Assembly: GCA_038148895.1 (NCBI GenBank)
Contig: JBBVGQ010000001.1
Origin: Tamlana sp038148895
Lineage (GTDB): Bacteria; Bacteroidota; Bacteroidia; Flavobacteriales; Flavobacteriaceae
DNA length: 64,000 nucleotides
Reading direction: 5' to 3' (one strand)
Position numbers and translations under genes: made by a program. Shown here in pieces: positions 8,607 to 17,198 of the stretch. The stretch's first letter is position 1. Each line of letters opens with the position of its first letter. The notes below the pieces were generated by a model. That model did no database searches and was not told where the DNA came from. It saw nothing but the letters and a program-made list of their open reading frames with translations.

Positions 8607-9383
8607 ATGGAAAAACTATCCATAGTAAAAATAGGAGGAAACATCATTGAAGACGAAAATGCTTTAAATAACTTCTTAGAATTGTTTTCAAATTTGGATG
8701 GCAAGAAAATATTGGTGCATGGTGGCGGAAAACGAGCTACAGCCATTGCTTCAAAATTGGGTATTGAGTCTAAAATGGTAAATGGTAGACGTGTTACCGA
8801 TGCCGAAACTTTGGAGGTCATCACCATGGTTTACGGTGGCTTGGTAAACAAAAATATGGTGGCAAAACTTCAAGCCTTAAACACCAATGCCATTGGTTTG
8901 ACGGGAGCCGATATTAACAGCATTAAATCTGAAAAACGTCCGGTTAAGGAAGTCGATTTTGGCTTTGTTGGCGATGTAAAAGAAGTGGCTTATAATTCCA
9001 TAGATAAATTAATTCAAGCCGATTTCACCCCTGTTTTTTGTGCCATAACCCACGACGGCAATGGTCAGTTGTTAAACACGAATGCAGATACAATAACCTC
9101 TCAGGTTGCTATTGGTATGAGCCATTTATATAACACATCCATTTATTATTGTTTTGAATTGAATGGTGTCTTAAAAGATATCAACGATAAAAATTCAGTG
9201 GTAAAACATATCGATTCAAAAGCATATCAGCAATTATTGGATGAAGGAATTATTGCAGATGGTATGCTTCCTAAATTGGAAAACTGTTTTGATGCCATAA
9301 AAAATGGCGTAAAAACAATCAATATGGGCAACACCAATATGTTGACCAAAGAAAATGACAATTTTACGAGAATAACTTTATAA
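8607..9383 (+). CDS. argB: Acetylglutamate kinase (N-acylglutamate kinase)
   Basis: A 258-aa amino-acid kinase phosphorylating N-acylglutamate. Motifs: VKIGGNIIEDE at the N-terminus, LVHGGGKRATAIASKLG near 36-52, and NGRRVTDAETLEV. It lacks the N-terminal helix extension linked to arginine feedback in long ArgB proteins, so enzyme-level feedback may be weak. argE begins two bases after its stop codon. About 70 bases separate it from argF'. Confidence 0.93.
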   Translation: MEKLSIVKIGGNIIEDENALNNFLELFSNLDGKKILVHGGGKRATAIASKLGIESKMVNGRRVTDAETLEVITMVYGGLVNKNMVAKLQALNTNAIGLTGADINSIKSEKRPVKEVDFGFVGDVKEVAYNSIDKLIQADFTPVFCAITHDGNGQLLNTNADTITSQVAIGMSHLYNTSIYYCFELNGVLKDINDKNSVVKHIDSKAYQQLLDEGIIADGMLPKLENCFDAIKNGVKTINMGNTNMLTKENDNFTRITL

Positions 9384-9384
9384 G

Positions 9385-10452
9385 ATGACGTTAGAAAATT
9401 TAACAAACGATGCGATTTCTCTATTAAAACAATTAATAGAAACGCAGTCTTTTTCATCAGAAGAAGATAAAACGGCATCATATATTGAAGCTTGGATGAA
9501 GCGTTATAATATTGACTATAAGCGCAACAAAAACAACGTTTGGGCGGTCAATACAGACTTTGACAAAAGCAAGCCAACCCTACTTTTAAACTCACATCAC
9601 GATACTGTAAAACCAAATAGTGCCTACACAAAGGACCCGTTCAAAGCCATCGTTGAAGATGGTAAATTATATGGTTTGGGAAGTAACGATGCAGGCGGTT
9701 GCTTGGTGTCGTTAATAGCAACATTCACCTATTTTTATGATAAAAGGGATTTAAAATATAATCTGGTTTTGGTTGCTTCAGCGGAAGAAGAAAGCAGTGG
9801 CCCGAATGGATTGAACAGTATGCTTTCCGTAATTCCAAAGGTTGATGTTGCCATTGTTGGGGAGCCAACTTTGATGAATCTAGCTGTGGCTGAAAAAGGC
9901 CTTGTGGTTTTTGATGCCAAAGTTGAAGGAACGCCAAGTCATGCAGCGCATCCCAATGACGATAACTGCATTTACAACACCATTGAAGTATTGCAATGGT
10001 TTAAGGATTTTAAGTTTGAAAAAACCTCTGAAGCCTTGGGGGATGTAAAAATGACGGTAACCCAAATTAAAGCAGGCTCACAACATAATGTGGTGCCAGC
10101 GGACGTAGATTTAGTGATTGATGTGCGTGTAAACGATGCTTATACCAATGCTGAAATCGCCGAAATTTTACAGAGGAAATCACCATGTACAAAAATTACA
10201 CCACGTAGTTTGCGATTAAATTCATCGTCTATTCCGATGGACCACGATTTGGTTAAAGCGGGTATTGCTTTGGGAAGAACAACTTATGGATCGCCAACAT
10301 TGTCAGACCAAGCAGTGTTGAGTTGCCCATCGTTAAAGCTCGGTCCGGGCAACAGCACACGGTCACACTCGGCAGATGAATACATTTTTATAAGCGAAAT
10401 AGAAGAAGGAATACAAATTTATGTGGAATTGTTAAATCGGGTAATCGTTTAG
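9385..10452 (+). CDS. argE: M20-family deacylase, N-acetyl(succinyl)citrulline/ornithine deacetylase
   Basis: A 355-aa zinc peptidase-fold deacylase. Metal ligand motifs are LLLNSHHDTVKP near 65-76, GLGSNDAGG and ASAEEESSGPNG. A dimerisation domain sits in the middle (about residues 165-270). With an ArgF'-type transcarbamylase upstream, its likely job is to remove the acyl group from N-acylcitrulline. This is inferred from operon logic and known Bacteroidota pathways. The start lies immediately after argB. Confidence 0.88.
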   Translation: MTLENLTNDAISLLKQLIETQSFSSEEDKTASYIEAWMKRYNIDYKRNKNNVWAVNTDFDKSKPTLLLNSHHDTVKPNSAYTKDPFKAIVEDGKLYGLGSNDAGGCLVSLIATFTYFYDKRDLKYNLVLVASAEEESSGPNGLNSMLSVIPKVDVAIVGEPTLMNLAVAEKGLVVFDAKVEGTPSHAAHPNDDNCIYNTIEVLQWFKDFKFEKTSEALGDVKMTVTQIKAGSQHNVVPADVDLVIDVRVNDAYTNAEIAEILQRKSPCTKITPRSLRLNSSSIPMDHDLVKAGIALGRTTYGSPTLSDQAVLSCPSLKLGPGNSTRSHSADEYIFISEIEEGIQIYVELLNRVIV

Positions 10453-10458
10453 CGATTT

Positions 10459-10529
10459 GGTCATTCCTGCGAAGTCAGGAATCAGCAAAGAAGTAATAAT
10501 TAAAAGATTCCCGCCTTCGCGGGAATGAC
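10459..10529 (+). repeat. Pair of facing hairpin repeats in the argE-argH gap
   Basis: At 10459-10483 is GGTCATTCCTGCGAAGTCAG and at 10506-10529 is GATTCCCGCCTTCGCGGGAA, each able to fold on itself and the two roughly inverted relative to each other. This resembles the very common bacterial ATTCCCGCGAAGGCGGGAAT element. It may be an mRNA processing or stability site inside the operon. Confidence 0.6.
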
Positions 10530-10542
10530 AAAAATATAATAA

Positions 10543-11817
10543 ATGAAACTCTGGGATAAAGGCATATCAATTGATAAAAAAATAGAACAATTTACAGTTG
10601 GCAACGATAGGGAAATAGACATTCATATTGCAAAATACGATGTTATCGCTTCGAGAGCTCATGCCAAAATGCTTCAAAAAGTTGGTATTTTAACAGCGCA
10701 AGAGTTGGTTGAGTTGTTACGCGGATTAAAAAATCTAGAGAAGAAAATTGAAGAGGGCACTTTTGTTATCGATGCCCAGTTTGAAGATGTGCATTCCAAA
10801 ATAGAATTCGAACTCACCAAAACTTTGGGTGATGTCGGAAAAAAAATTCATACCGCGCGTTCCAGAAACGACCAGGTTTTAGTAGCATGCCAATTATATT
10901 ATAAGGAGAATTTGGCATTGGTAAAAGAAAAAGTAAAAACCCTTTTTGACACTCTTTTAAGTCAAGCTGAAACTTATAAGGACAAGGTATTGCCTGGTTA
11001 CACGCATTTACAAGTGGCCATGCCATCGTCATTTGGTTTATGGTTTTCAGCGTACGCAGAACTCATGGTTGATGATGTGTTTTTATTGAATGCAGCCATA
11101 AAAACGGTCGACCAAAACCCCTTGGGTTCGGCAGCGGGTTACGGTAGCTCTTTCCCAATAGATAGAGAACTAACCACCAAAGAAATGGGCTTTGAAACCC
11201 TAAAATACAACGTGGTGGCGGCCCAAATGGGTCGTGGTAAAAACGAACGTACCATTTCGGCGGCATTAGGTAGTTTGGCCAATACGATGGCACGTTTTGC
11301 CATGGATGTTTGTTTGTATATGAGCCAAAATTTCGGGTTTATTTCTTTTCCAGATGAATTGACCACAGGAAGTAGCATTATGCCGCATAAAAAGAATCCG
11401 GATGTTTTTGAACTTATTCGAGGTAAGTGCAATAAAATTCAAGCTTTGCAAACAGAAATGGTTCTAATTACCAATAATTTACCAAGTGGCTACCATCGGG
11501 ATTTTCAACTGCTAAAAGAAAACATGATTGCCGCTTTTGAGGAAATAAAGGATATTCTGGATATTTTCAATTATTCAATTCAGCAAATAATTGTAAAGGA
11601 TGTAGATATCAACGACGATAAATACAAGTATCTTTTTACTGTTGATAACATCAATACTTTAGTTGAAGAAGGTCAAACCTTCAGGGAAGCTTACCAGAAA
11701 ATTGGTGGACAAGTTCAAGATGGTACGTATGTGCCCGATACTTCAAAAAAGCATACACATGCGGGCAGTATCCATAATTTGTGTTTGGATAAAATTCGAG
11801 CTAAGTTTCCCAATTGA
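10543..11817 (+). CDS. argH: Argininosuccinate lyase
   Basis: A 424-aa member of the fumarase/aspartase superfamily that splits argininosuccinate to arginine and fumarate. The signature GSSIMPHKKNPD lies near residues 276-287, and TARSRNDQV near 103-111 is the conserved first region. It is the last gene of the operon, ending 3 bases before the convergent ROK kinase gene, with no clear terminator between them. Confidence 0.94.
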   Translation: MKLWDKGISIDKKIEQFTVGNDREIDIHIAKYDVIASRAHAKMLQKVGILTAQELVELLRGLKNLEKKIEEGTFVIDAQFEDVHSKIEFELTKTLGDVGKKIHTARSRNDQVLVACQLYYKENLALVKEKVKTLFDTLLSQAETYKDKVLPGYTHLQVAMPSSFGLWFSAYAELMVDDVFLLNAAIKTVDQNPLGSAAGYGSSFPIDRELTTKEMGFETLKYNVVAAQMGRGKNERTISAALGSLANTMARFAMDVCLYMSQNFGFISFPDELTTGSSIMPHKKNPDVFELIRGKCNKIQALQTEMVLITNNLPSGYHRDFQLLKENMIAAFEEIKDILDIFNYSIQQIIVKDVDINDDKYKYLFTVDNINTLVEEGQTFREAYQKIGGQVQDGTYVPDTSKKHTHAGSIHNLCLDKIRAKFPN

Positions 11818-11820
11818 GAC

Positions 11821-12570
11821 TTAATTTTTTACTTGAGGATGCATAGTGGCGACCGCTGCGCCAATTAAACCGGCATGGTTGCCTAGTTCAGCTGGAATAA
11901 CGGGTGTGTCAATTTTTATCCATTTTTTAAATTCATCAAAATCTTTTGATGTGCCACCACCTAAAATAATATGGTCAGGGCAAAAAATAGTTTCAATCAA
12001 CTCTAAAAAAATATTAAACCGTTTGCCCCATTTTTTAAAGCTTAAATCTTTTCGTTCCTTAATGGATGCAGCGGCATAGTGCTCTATTTTTTCATACTTC
12101 CGGTAAGGAATTTGTCCCAATTCAAAATTCGGAATTAATTCGCCATTGAAGAATACGCCACTGCCCAATCCCGTGCCTATAGTTACCATAATAACCAAGC
12201 CTGTTTTGTCTTTTCCAATGCCATAATTCATTACTGCATAACCAGCGGCATCGGCGTCATTGATAACGGTAACGGGTAAACCACAAGCTTCAGAAAACAA
12301 GGTTTCGGCATTTACGCCTACCCAACTTTCGTGTAGGTTTCCTGGGGCTTTACAAATACCTTTTTTTATGATGGATGGAAATCCGCAACCCACAGCACCT
12401 TTATAGTTAAAATGTGCAACAATTTCTTTAAACGTTTTGGCCATAGCCTTGGGTTTTCGGGAAGAAGGTGTTGGAATCCGAAAGCGTTCTGTTATCAAAT
12501 CCCCGGTTTCGGAGTTTATAATGGCTCCTTTCATTCCTGAACCACCAATATCTATCCCAAGAATTTCCAT
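11821..12570 (-). CDS. ROK-family kinase, polyphosphate glucokinase-like
   Basis: About 249 aa starting at the ATG giving MEILGIDIGGSGMKGAI. An upstream ATG would add 30 residues with no family resemblance, so the shorter start is chosen. The phosphate-binding DIGGSGMKG, the catalytic aspartate in INDADAAGYAV and the TIGTGLGSGVF motif are those of ROK sugar kinases. The sequence resembles PPGK-type glucokinases, which can use polyphosphate, but donor and sugar are not proven. It converges on argH and seems unrelated to the amino-acid genes. Confidence 0.8.
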   Translation of the reverse strand: MEILGIDIGGSGMKGAIINSETGDLITERFRIPTPSSRKPKAMAKTFKEIVAHFNYKGAVGCGFPSIIKKGICKAPGNLHESWVGVNAETLFSEACGLPVTVINDADAAGYAVMNYGIGKDKTGLVIMVTIGTGLGSGVFFNGELIPNFELGQIPYRKYEKIEHYAAASIKERKDLSFKKWGKRFNIFLELIETIFCPDHIILGGGTSKDFDEFKKWIKIDTPVIPAELGNHAGLIGAAVATMHPQVKN

Positions 12571-12676
12571 AATGTGCTTTTTTAGTTTTGGAGGATGAAA
12601 GATACAAAGTTTGACTAAATTAAATGAGTAAAAGACGTATTTGGGCTTTTTGGAAGTCAACTAAATTTTTTCCATT

Positions 12677-12705
12677 AAAAAAGCGCAATGGTTAAATGCG
12701 CTTTT
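12677..12705 (-). terminator. Intrinsic terminator after leuB
   Basis: On the minus strand AAAAGCGCA and TGCGCTTTTTT pair around a 9-base loop and end in a T-run. It lies about 50 bases after the leuB stop and before the ROK gene, so it should end the leuA-leuB transcript. The A-run on the other flank could let it work in both directions. Confidence 0.75.
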
Positions 12706-12754
12706 AAGGACTCCAAAATGTTAAGTTTAATTTGTTGGCGACTAACTCAAATAA

Positions 12755-13873
12755 TTAAATAATTGTGGATTGCCCTAAATGTATGTTAGTAAAGTTTAGA
12801 TTGGTCTCGTCTGGATTATTGATAAAATCTTCAATAAAATCGCCCACTTTAGTGGTGCTTATGTTGTCGTATTTGTTGTTTAAATCTGGTGTCGTAATAT
12901 GAAGTTTCAGTGATTTGTCTACACCTTCCCTTACCAAAGAAGCTTCTTCGTCCAACCCAAAATGATCCAACAACATGGCAGCTGAAAGAATAGAGGCTAT
13001 CGGGTTGGCAATGCCCTTATTGGCTGCTTTGGTATAAGCACCATGAATAGGCTCAAACATAGCATGATTATCTCCGATTGAAGCCGATGCCAACAAACCA
13101 ATGGAACCAACAATAACGCTGGCTTCTTCAGAGAGGATGTCTCCAAACATATTTTCGGTTAAAATCACATCAAATTGTCTTGGTCTGATGATGAGCTCCA
13201 TGGCAGCATTGTCAATATAAATGTAGTTTACCTTTACATCTGGGTATTGCGGAGCAATTTCTTGTACAATACGTCTCCAAAGTCTAGAACTTTCCAAGAC
13301 GTTTGCTTTATCAACCAAGGTTAGTTTTTTTCTTCTAGATTGCGCCGCTTTAAATGCTTGATGAGCAATGCGTTCTATTTCAAAACGGTGATAGGTGCAA
13401 ACATCTGACGCTGTATTGCCATCTTCACTTAAGCTTCTGTCTCCAAAATAAATACCGCCTGTAAGTTCGCGGTAAATGAGAATATTGGTGTCTTTAATCT
13501 GTTTTACTTTTAACGAAGATTTGCCCAATAGATCATCGTAAGCTATTATGGGTCTAATATTTGTGTAAAGACCCAATTCCTTTCGAATACCCAAAAGGCC
13601 CTGTTCTGGACGTATTTTGGCATTAGGGTCTAAGTCAAAAGATGTTTTTCCAATGGCTCCGAACAAAACAGCGTCTGCTTTTTTGCAGATATCAATAGTT
13701 TCTTTTGGTAACGCCGTACCCGTTTTATCAATGGCACTAGCGCCAACCAAAGCTTTTTGAAACGTAAATACATGATTGAATTCCATAGCAATAGCTTTCA
13801 AGACCTTTACGGCTTGTGCTATAACTTCTGGACCAATGCCATCACCAGGTAAAACGGCAATATTTAATTTCAT
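12755..13873 (-). CDS. leuB: 3-isopropylmalate dehydrogenase
   Basis: A 372-aa NAD-dependent decarboxylating dehydrogenase of leucine synthesis. The start is placed at MKLNIAVLPGDGIGPEVI; an ATG 14 codons earlier only adds a poorly conserved lysine-rich tail. The GDGIGPEV motif and the metal-binding signature NMFGDILSEEASVIVGSIG are intact. It lies 99 bases downstream of leuA on the same strand. leuC/leuD and ilv genes are not in the window. Confidence 0.93.
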   Translation of the reverse strand: MKLNIAVLPGDGIGPEVIAQAVKVLKAIAMEFNHVFTFQKALVGASAIDKTGTALPKETIDICKKADAVLFGAIGKTSFDLDPNAKIRPEQGLLGIRKELGLYTNIRPIIAYDDLLGKSSLKVKQIKDTNILIYRELTGGIYFGDRSLSEDGNTASDVCTYHRFEIERIAHQAFKAAQSRRKKLTLVDKANVLESSRLWRRIVQEIAPQYPDVKVNYIYIDNAAMELIIRPRQFDVILTENMFGDILSEEASVIVGSIGLLASASIGDNHAMFEPIHGAYTKAANKGIANPIASILSAAMLLDHFGLDEEASLVREGVDKSLKLHITTPDLNNKYDNISTTKVGDFIEDFINNPDETNLNFTNIHLGQSTII

Positions 13874-13972
13874 GTGTTCGTTTTTTTTTGCTCTTTTAAT
13901 TGTCACATGTAACATCCATTCTATCCTGCTTTTGTGTTGTCAAATTTTCAGTTATGGATGTTTCATATTTTA

Positions 13973-15148
13973 TTAAGCAGAGGTAATCTCTTTATAAACT
14001 TTACTGTTTTCTATAATGTAATGGATATCGTTATCATCAACTTCCTTTTTATTGTCGGCAAAATCTAAAAAGTTAGCATAGATTTCGTCCAACTGAAGTT
14101 TTGTTAACTCATAACCAATATTTTTTGCTCTATAAGCCAAAGCTGCTCTACCACTTCTAGCCGTTAAAACAATCGCTGATTCTGTAACACCAACGTCCTT
14201 TGGGTCAATAATTTCGTAAGTTTCACGATTCTTTATCACACCGTCTTGGTGTATTCCTGAACTGTGGGCAAACGCATTGGCTCCAACAATGGCTTTGTTA
14301 GGTTGGGTGTAAATACCCATGCTGTCCGATACCAAATGACTAATGCCATAAAGCATTTCAGATTTGATGTTGGTATCTAAATTCAAGTAAGGATGTTGTC
14401 TTAAAATCATAACCACTTCTTCCAAAGCAGTATTACCGGCACGTTCGCCAATTCCATTAATGGTACACTCAATTTGGCGTGCCCCGTTTATAACACCTGC
14501 AATGGAATTTGCAGTTGCCAAGCCTAAATCGTTATGGCAATGGCAGGATAGAATAGCTTTTTCAATACCCTTTACATTTTCCTTTAGGTATTTTATTTTG
14601 GCTCCATATTCACTTGGTAAGCAATAACCAGTTGTATCAGGAATGTTTAAAACCGTTGCTCCTGCCTTAATTACGGCTTCACAAACACGTGCTAAATATT
14701 CGTTGTCGGTTCTACCGGCATCTTCCGCATAAAACTCAACATCTTCTACAAACGATTTCGCGTAGGTAACGGCGTTAACAGCACGTTCAATAATAGCTTC
14801 CCTATTGGATTTGAATTTGTGCTGTATGTGCGAATCTGAAGTGCCAATACCTGTATGAATCCTTGGTATCTTAGCATATTTTAAAGCTTCGGCCGCAACT
14901 TTTATATCGTTTTCTACAGATCGTGTTAAACCACAAACCGTAGCATTTTTTACTATTTTTGAAATGGCTTCAACAGATTTGAAATCACCAGGGCTAGATA
15001 CTGGAAAACCAGCTTCAATGATGTCAACACCCAACAGGTCAAGCTGTTCTGCGATGACCAATTTTTGTTCAGTATTTAACTTACAGCCAGGAACTTGCTC
15101 ACCATCTCTGAGAGTAGTGTCAAAAATTTGGACTTTATTATCAGACAT
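13973..15148 (-). CDS. leuA: 2-isopropylmalate synthase
   Basis: A 391-aa TIM-barrel Claisen enzyme condensing acetyl-CoA with 2-ketoisovalerate. The first motif is FDTTLRDGEQVPGC at residues 9-22 and the metal-binding SCHCHNDLGLATANS is near 201-215. It is the short form without a full C-terminal regulatory leucine-binding (LeuA dimer) domain, so feedback may differ from the roughly 510-aa type. Related homocitrate or citramalate synthases are possible, but adjacency to leuB supports LeuA. Confidence 0.9.
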   Translation of the reverse strand: MSDNKVQIFDTTLRDGEQVPGCKLNTEQKLVIAEQLDLLGVDIIEAGFPVSSPGDFKSVEAISKIVKNATVCGLTRSVENDIKVAAEALKYAKIPRIHTGIGTSDSHIQHKFKSNREAIIERAVNAVTYAKSFVEDVEFYAEDAGRTDNEYLARVCEAVIKAGATVLNIPDTTGYCLPSEYGAKIKYLKENVKGIEKAILSCHCHNDLGLATANSIAGVINGARQIECTINGIGERAGNTALEEVVMILRQHPYLNLDTNIKSEMLYGISHLVSDSMGIYTQPNKAIVGANAFAHSSGIHQDGVIKNRETYEIIDPKDVGVTESAIVLTARSGRAALAYRAKNIGYELTKLQLDEIYANFLDFADNKKEVDDNDIHYIIENSKVYKEITSA

Positions 15149-15296
15149 TTATTTAAATAAATTTTCTTTTTGTGATACGAATGTATATTTTGGTTTTTTA
15201 AAAATGGAATTCCATATCTATTTTTTACGATGTTAAACGCACTAATAATCTGCTTAAAGTATTGATAATAAATATATTACAACCTGTTATATAACT

Positions 15297-16847
15297 ATGA
15301 CAAAAGAACAAAAAGATAACCTGTTTGTTTTAGTGAAATCGTTGTCAAAATCTGAAAAACGACAATTTAAACTTTATGTCGGAAGATTGGGGGTGAACGA
15401 AGACTCAAAATTCTTGACACTTTTTAATATTCTTGATAAACTTTCAGTTTATGACGAGGGCGTAATCCTTAAAAAGGGAATTGTTAAGAAGCAGCAACTC
15501 TCTAATCTGAAAGCACACTTGTACAAACAGATTTTAATCAGTTTGCGCTTAAACCCATCACATCAAAATGTTAGAATCCAGATTCGGGAGCAATTGGATT
15601 TTGCAACTATTCTTTACCATAAAGGGTTGTATAAACAAAGTTTGAAGATTTTGGATAAGGCAAAAAACTTAGCTATTTCAAATGAAGAGAAAAACGTGGC
15701 ATATGAAATTGTGGAGCTTGAGAAAGTTATTGAATCTCAGTATATTACTAGAAGTTTAAGTAACCGGGCGGACGAACTTTCCATTCAGGCTAAAGAGCTG
15801 AGCCAGCAAAATGTTTTGGCCAGTAAACTTTCAAATTTATCTCTTCAGTTGTACGGGTTATTTTTAAAAACGGGTTATGTTAAAAATGACGATGAACATA
15901 AAATAATAACCAAATATTTTAATGACCGACTTCCAAAGTACGATATCAATAAGCTTGGATTTAGGGAAAAACTTTGGCTTTACAAATCATATTTGTGGTA
16001 TAGCTTTTTAACCGTAGATTTTTTGTCTTGTTACAAATATGCCTCAAAATGGGTTGATCTTTTTTATGAAAATAAAGATATGATTGTTTTAAATCCTGTA
16101 TTTTTTTTAAGGGGCAACCATTATTTGTTGGAGGCTTTGTTTTATTTAAGGCAGCACGAAAAATTTAAGTTTTCGCTTAACCGATTAGAAGAAATAACAA
16201 AGAAAAAATGGTTCCCGTTAGATGATAATAACGAAAGTTTAGCTTTTCTGTTTGTTTACAACAATAAGTTCAATTTACATTTTATAGAGGGAAGTTTTGA
16301 AGAAGGGTTGCCATTAATTGATGAGGTTTTAGACCGTTTGAAGAACTACAAAAACCGAATTGATGAGCACCATATCATGGTGTTTTATTACAAAATTGCC
16401 AGCATGTATTTTGGCGCTGGCGAAAACAAAAAGTGCATTCAGTTTTTAGATAAAATTATAAGCAACAAATCTCTACAAATGCGCGAAGATTTGCTGTGTT
16501 TTTCTCGTATTTTAAATCTCGTGGCGCATTATGAAGCAGGGTTGGATTACAACTTAGATGTCTTAATTAGAAGCACATACAAGTTTTTAATTAAAATGGA
16601 AGATTTGTACGAAGTGCAGAAAGAGTTCATAAAGTTTTTACGTGGTTTGGGAGATATTTATCCGCATGAGGTTAAAAATGAATTTATAAAACTTCATAAA
16701 AAATTAAAGGAATTTGAAAATGATCCTTATCAAAGTAGAGCATTTTTATATTTGGATATTATTTCATGGCTGGAATCCAAAATTCAAAATAGACCCATTG
16801 GTTTGGTCATCAGAAACAAGTTTCATGAAAGGCGCCATGAGAAGTAA
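15297..16847 (+). CDS. Unassigned helical-repeat protein (TPR-like), 516 aa
   Basis: No specific family recognised. The sequence is rich in Leu, Lys and Asn with no signal peptide or long hydrophobic segment, and looks like an all-helical solenoid: repeated helix pairs such as LYKQSLKILDKAKNLAIS (about 113-130) and a run of similar hairpins to the C-terminus. Such proteins occur widely in Flavobacteria as cytosolic TPR-like proteins. It is divergent from leuA and ends about 100 bases before the first SAM riboswitch. Confidence 0.6.
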   Translation: MTKEQKDNLFVLVKSLSKSEKRQFKLYVGRLGVNEDSKFLTLFNILDKLSVYDEGVILKKGIVKKQQLSNLKAHLYKQILISLRLNPSHQNVRIQIREQLDFATILYHKGLYKQSLKILDKAKNLAISNEEKNVAYEIVELEKVIESQYITRSLSNRADELSIQAKELSQQNVLASKLSNLSLQLYGLFLKTGYVKNDDEHKIITKYFNDRLPKYDINKLGFREKLWLYKSYLWYSFLTVDFLSCYKYASKWVDLFYENKDMIVLNPVFFLRGNHYLLEALFYLRQHEKFKFSLNRLEEITKKKWFPLDDNNESLAFLFVYNNKFNLHFIEGSFEEGLPLIDEVLDRLKNYKNRIDEHHIMVFYYKIASMYFGAGENKKCIQFLDKIISNKSLQMREDLLCFSRILNLVAHYEAGLDYNLDVLIRSTYKFLIKMEDLYEVQKEFIKFLRGLGDIYPHEVKNEFIKLHKKLKEFENDPYQSRAFLYLDIISWLESKIQNRPIGLVIRNKFHERRHEK

Positions 16848-16884
16848 TGGTATTTCCTTAGAGGCAAAATTTTCACCAAAAAAT

Positions 16885-16916
16885 TTGGATATTAAATTTT
16901 TCTGAACGAATATTTG
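16885..16916 (+). promoter_or_regulatory. Candidate promoter ahead of SAM riboswitch 1
   Basis: TTG at 16885-16887 and TATTTG at 16911-16916 are 26 bases apart start to start, close to the Bacteroidota -33/-7 arrangement (TTTG and TAnnTTTG), although the -7 box lacks the two spacer bases. A transcript from here would begin shortly before the riboswitch P1 stem. Confidence 0.35.
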
Positions 16917-16946
16917 CATTCACAAAGTTCAAAGACTTATTGAAAA

Positions 16947-17069
16947 TGTTATCAAGAAAGGTGGAGGGATTAGACCCTTTGAAGCCTTAGCAACCCTTTA
17001 TCTTTAAAGAAGGTGCTAAATTCTACCCAATTCTAACCTGTGTTTAGAATATTTTTTGGATAGATAACA
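16947..17069 (+). ncRNA. SAM-I (S-box) riboswitch 1
   Basis: P1 pairs GTTATC (16948-16953) with GATAAC (17063-17068). Between them are the S-box core AAGAAAGGTGGAGGGAT, GAAGCCTTAGCAACC and AAGGTGCTAAATTC in the right order, then a short P4 built from TTCTAA/TTAGAA. This is the class that binds S-adenosylmethionine and lowers expression of methionine genes. It sits 130 bases upstream of the MetX-AK-HSD fusion gene. Downstream, AAATTACA-CCA-TGTAATTT (17075-17095) is a weak A/T hairpin, and 17099-17110 could pair with the P1 5' strand. Confidence 0.93.
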
Positions 17070-17198
17070 AACCGAAATTACACCATGTAATTTTTAAATT
17101 TCTTTTTAACATCCTTCTATTAAGTTGCCCAAGAATTATAAGGTTATGCTTATATGGGTTAATTTTGTGCATTAAATATTTAAAACGATAAACATATT

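Noticed and set aside
12571..12660. Longer start of the ROK kinase
   Set aside because: The 30 extra residues lack similarity to the family and precede the normal MEILGIDIGG start.
13874..13915. Upstream start of leuB
   Set aside because: The additional 14 residues are unlike LeuB N-termini, which begin just before the GDGIGPEV motif.
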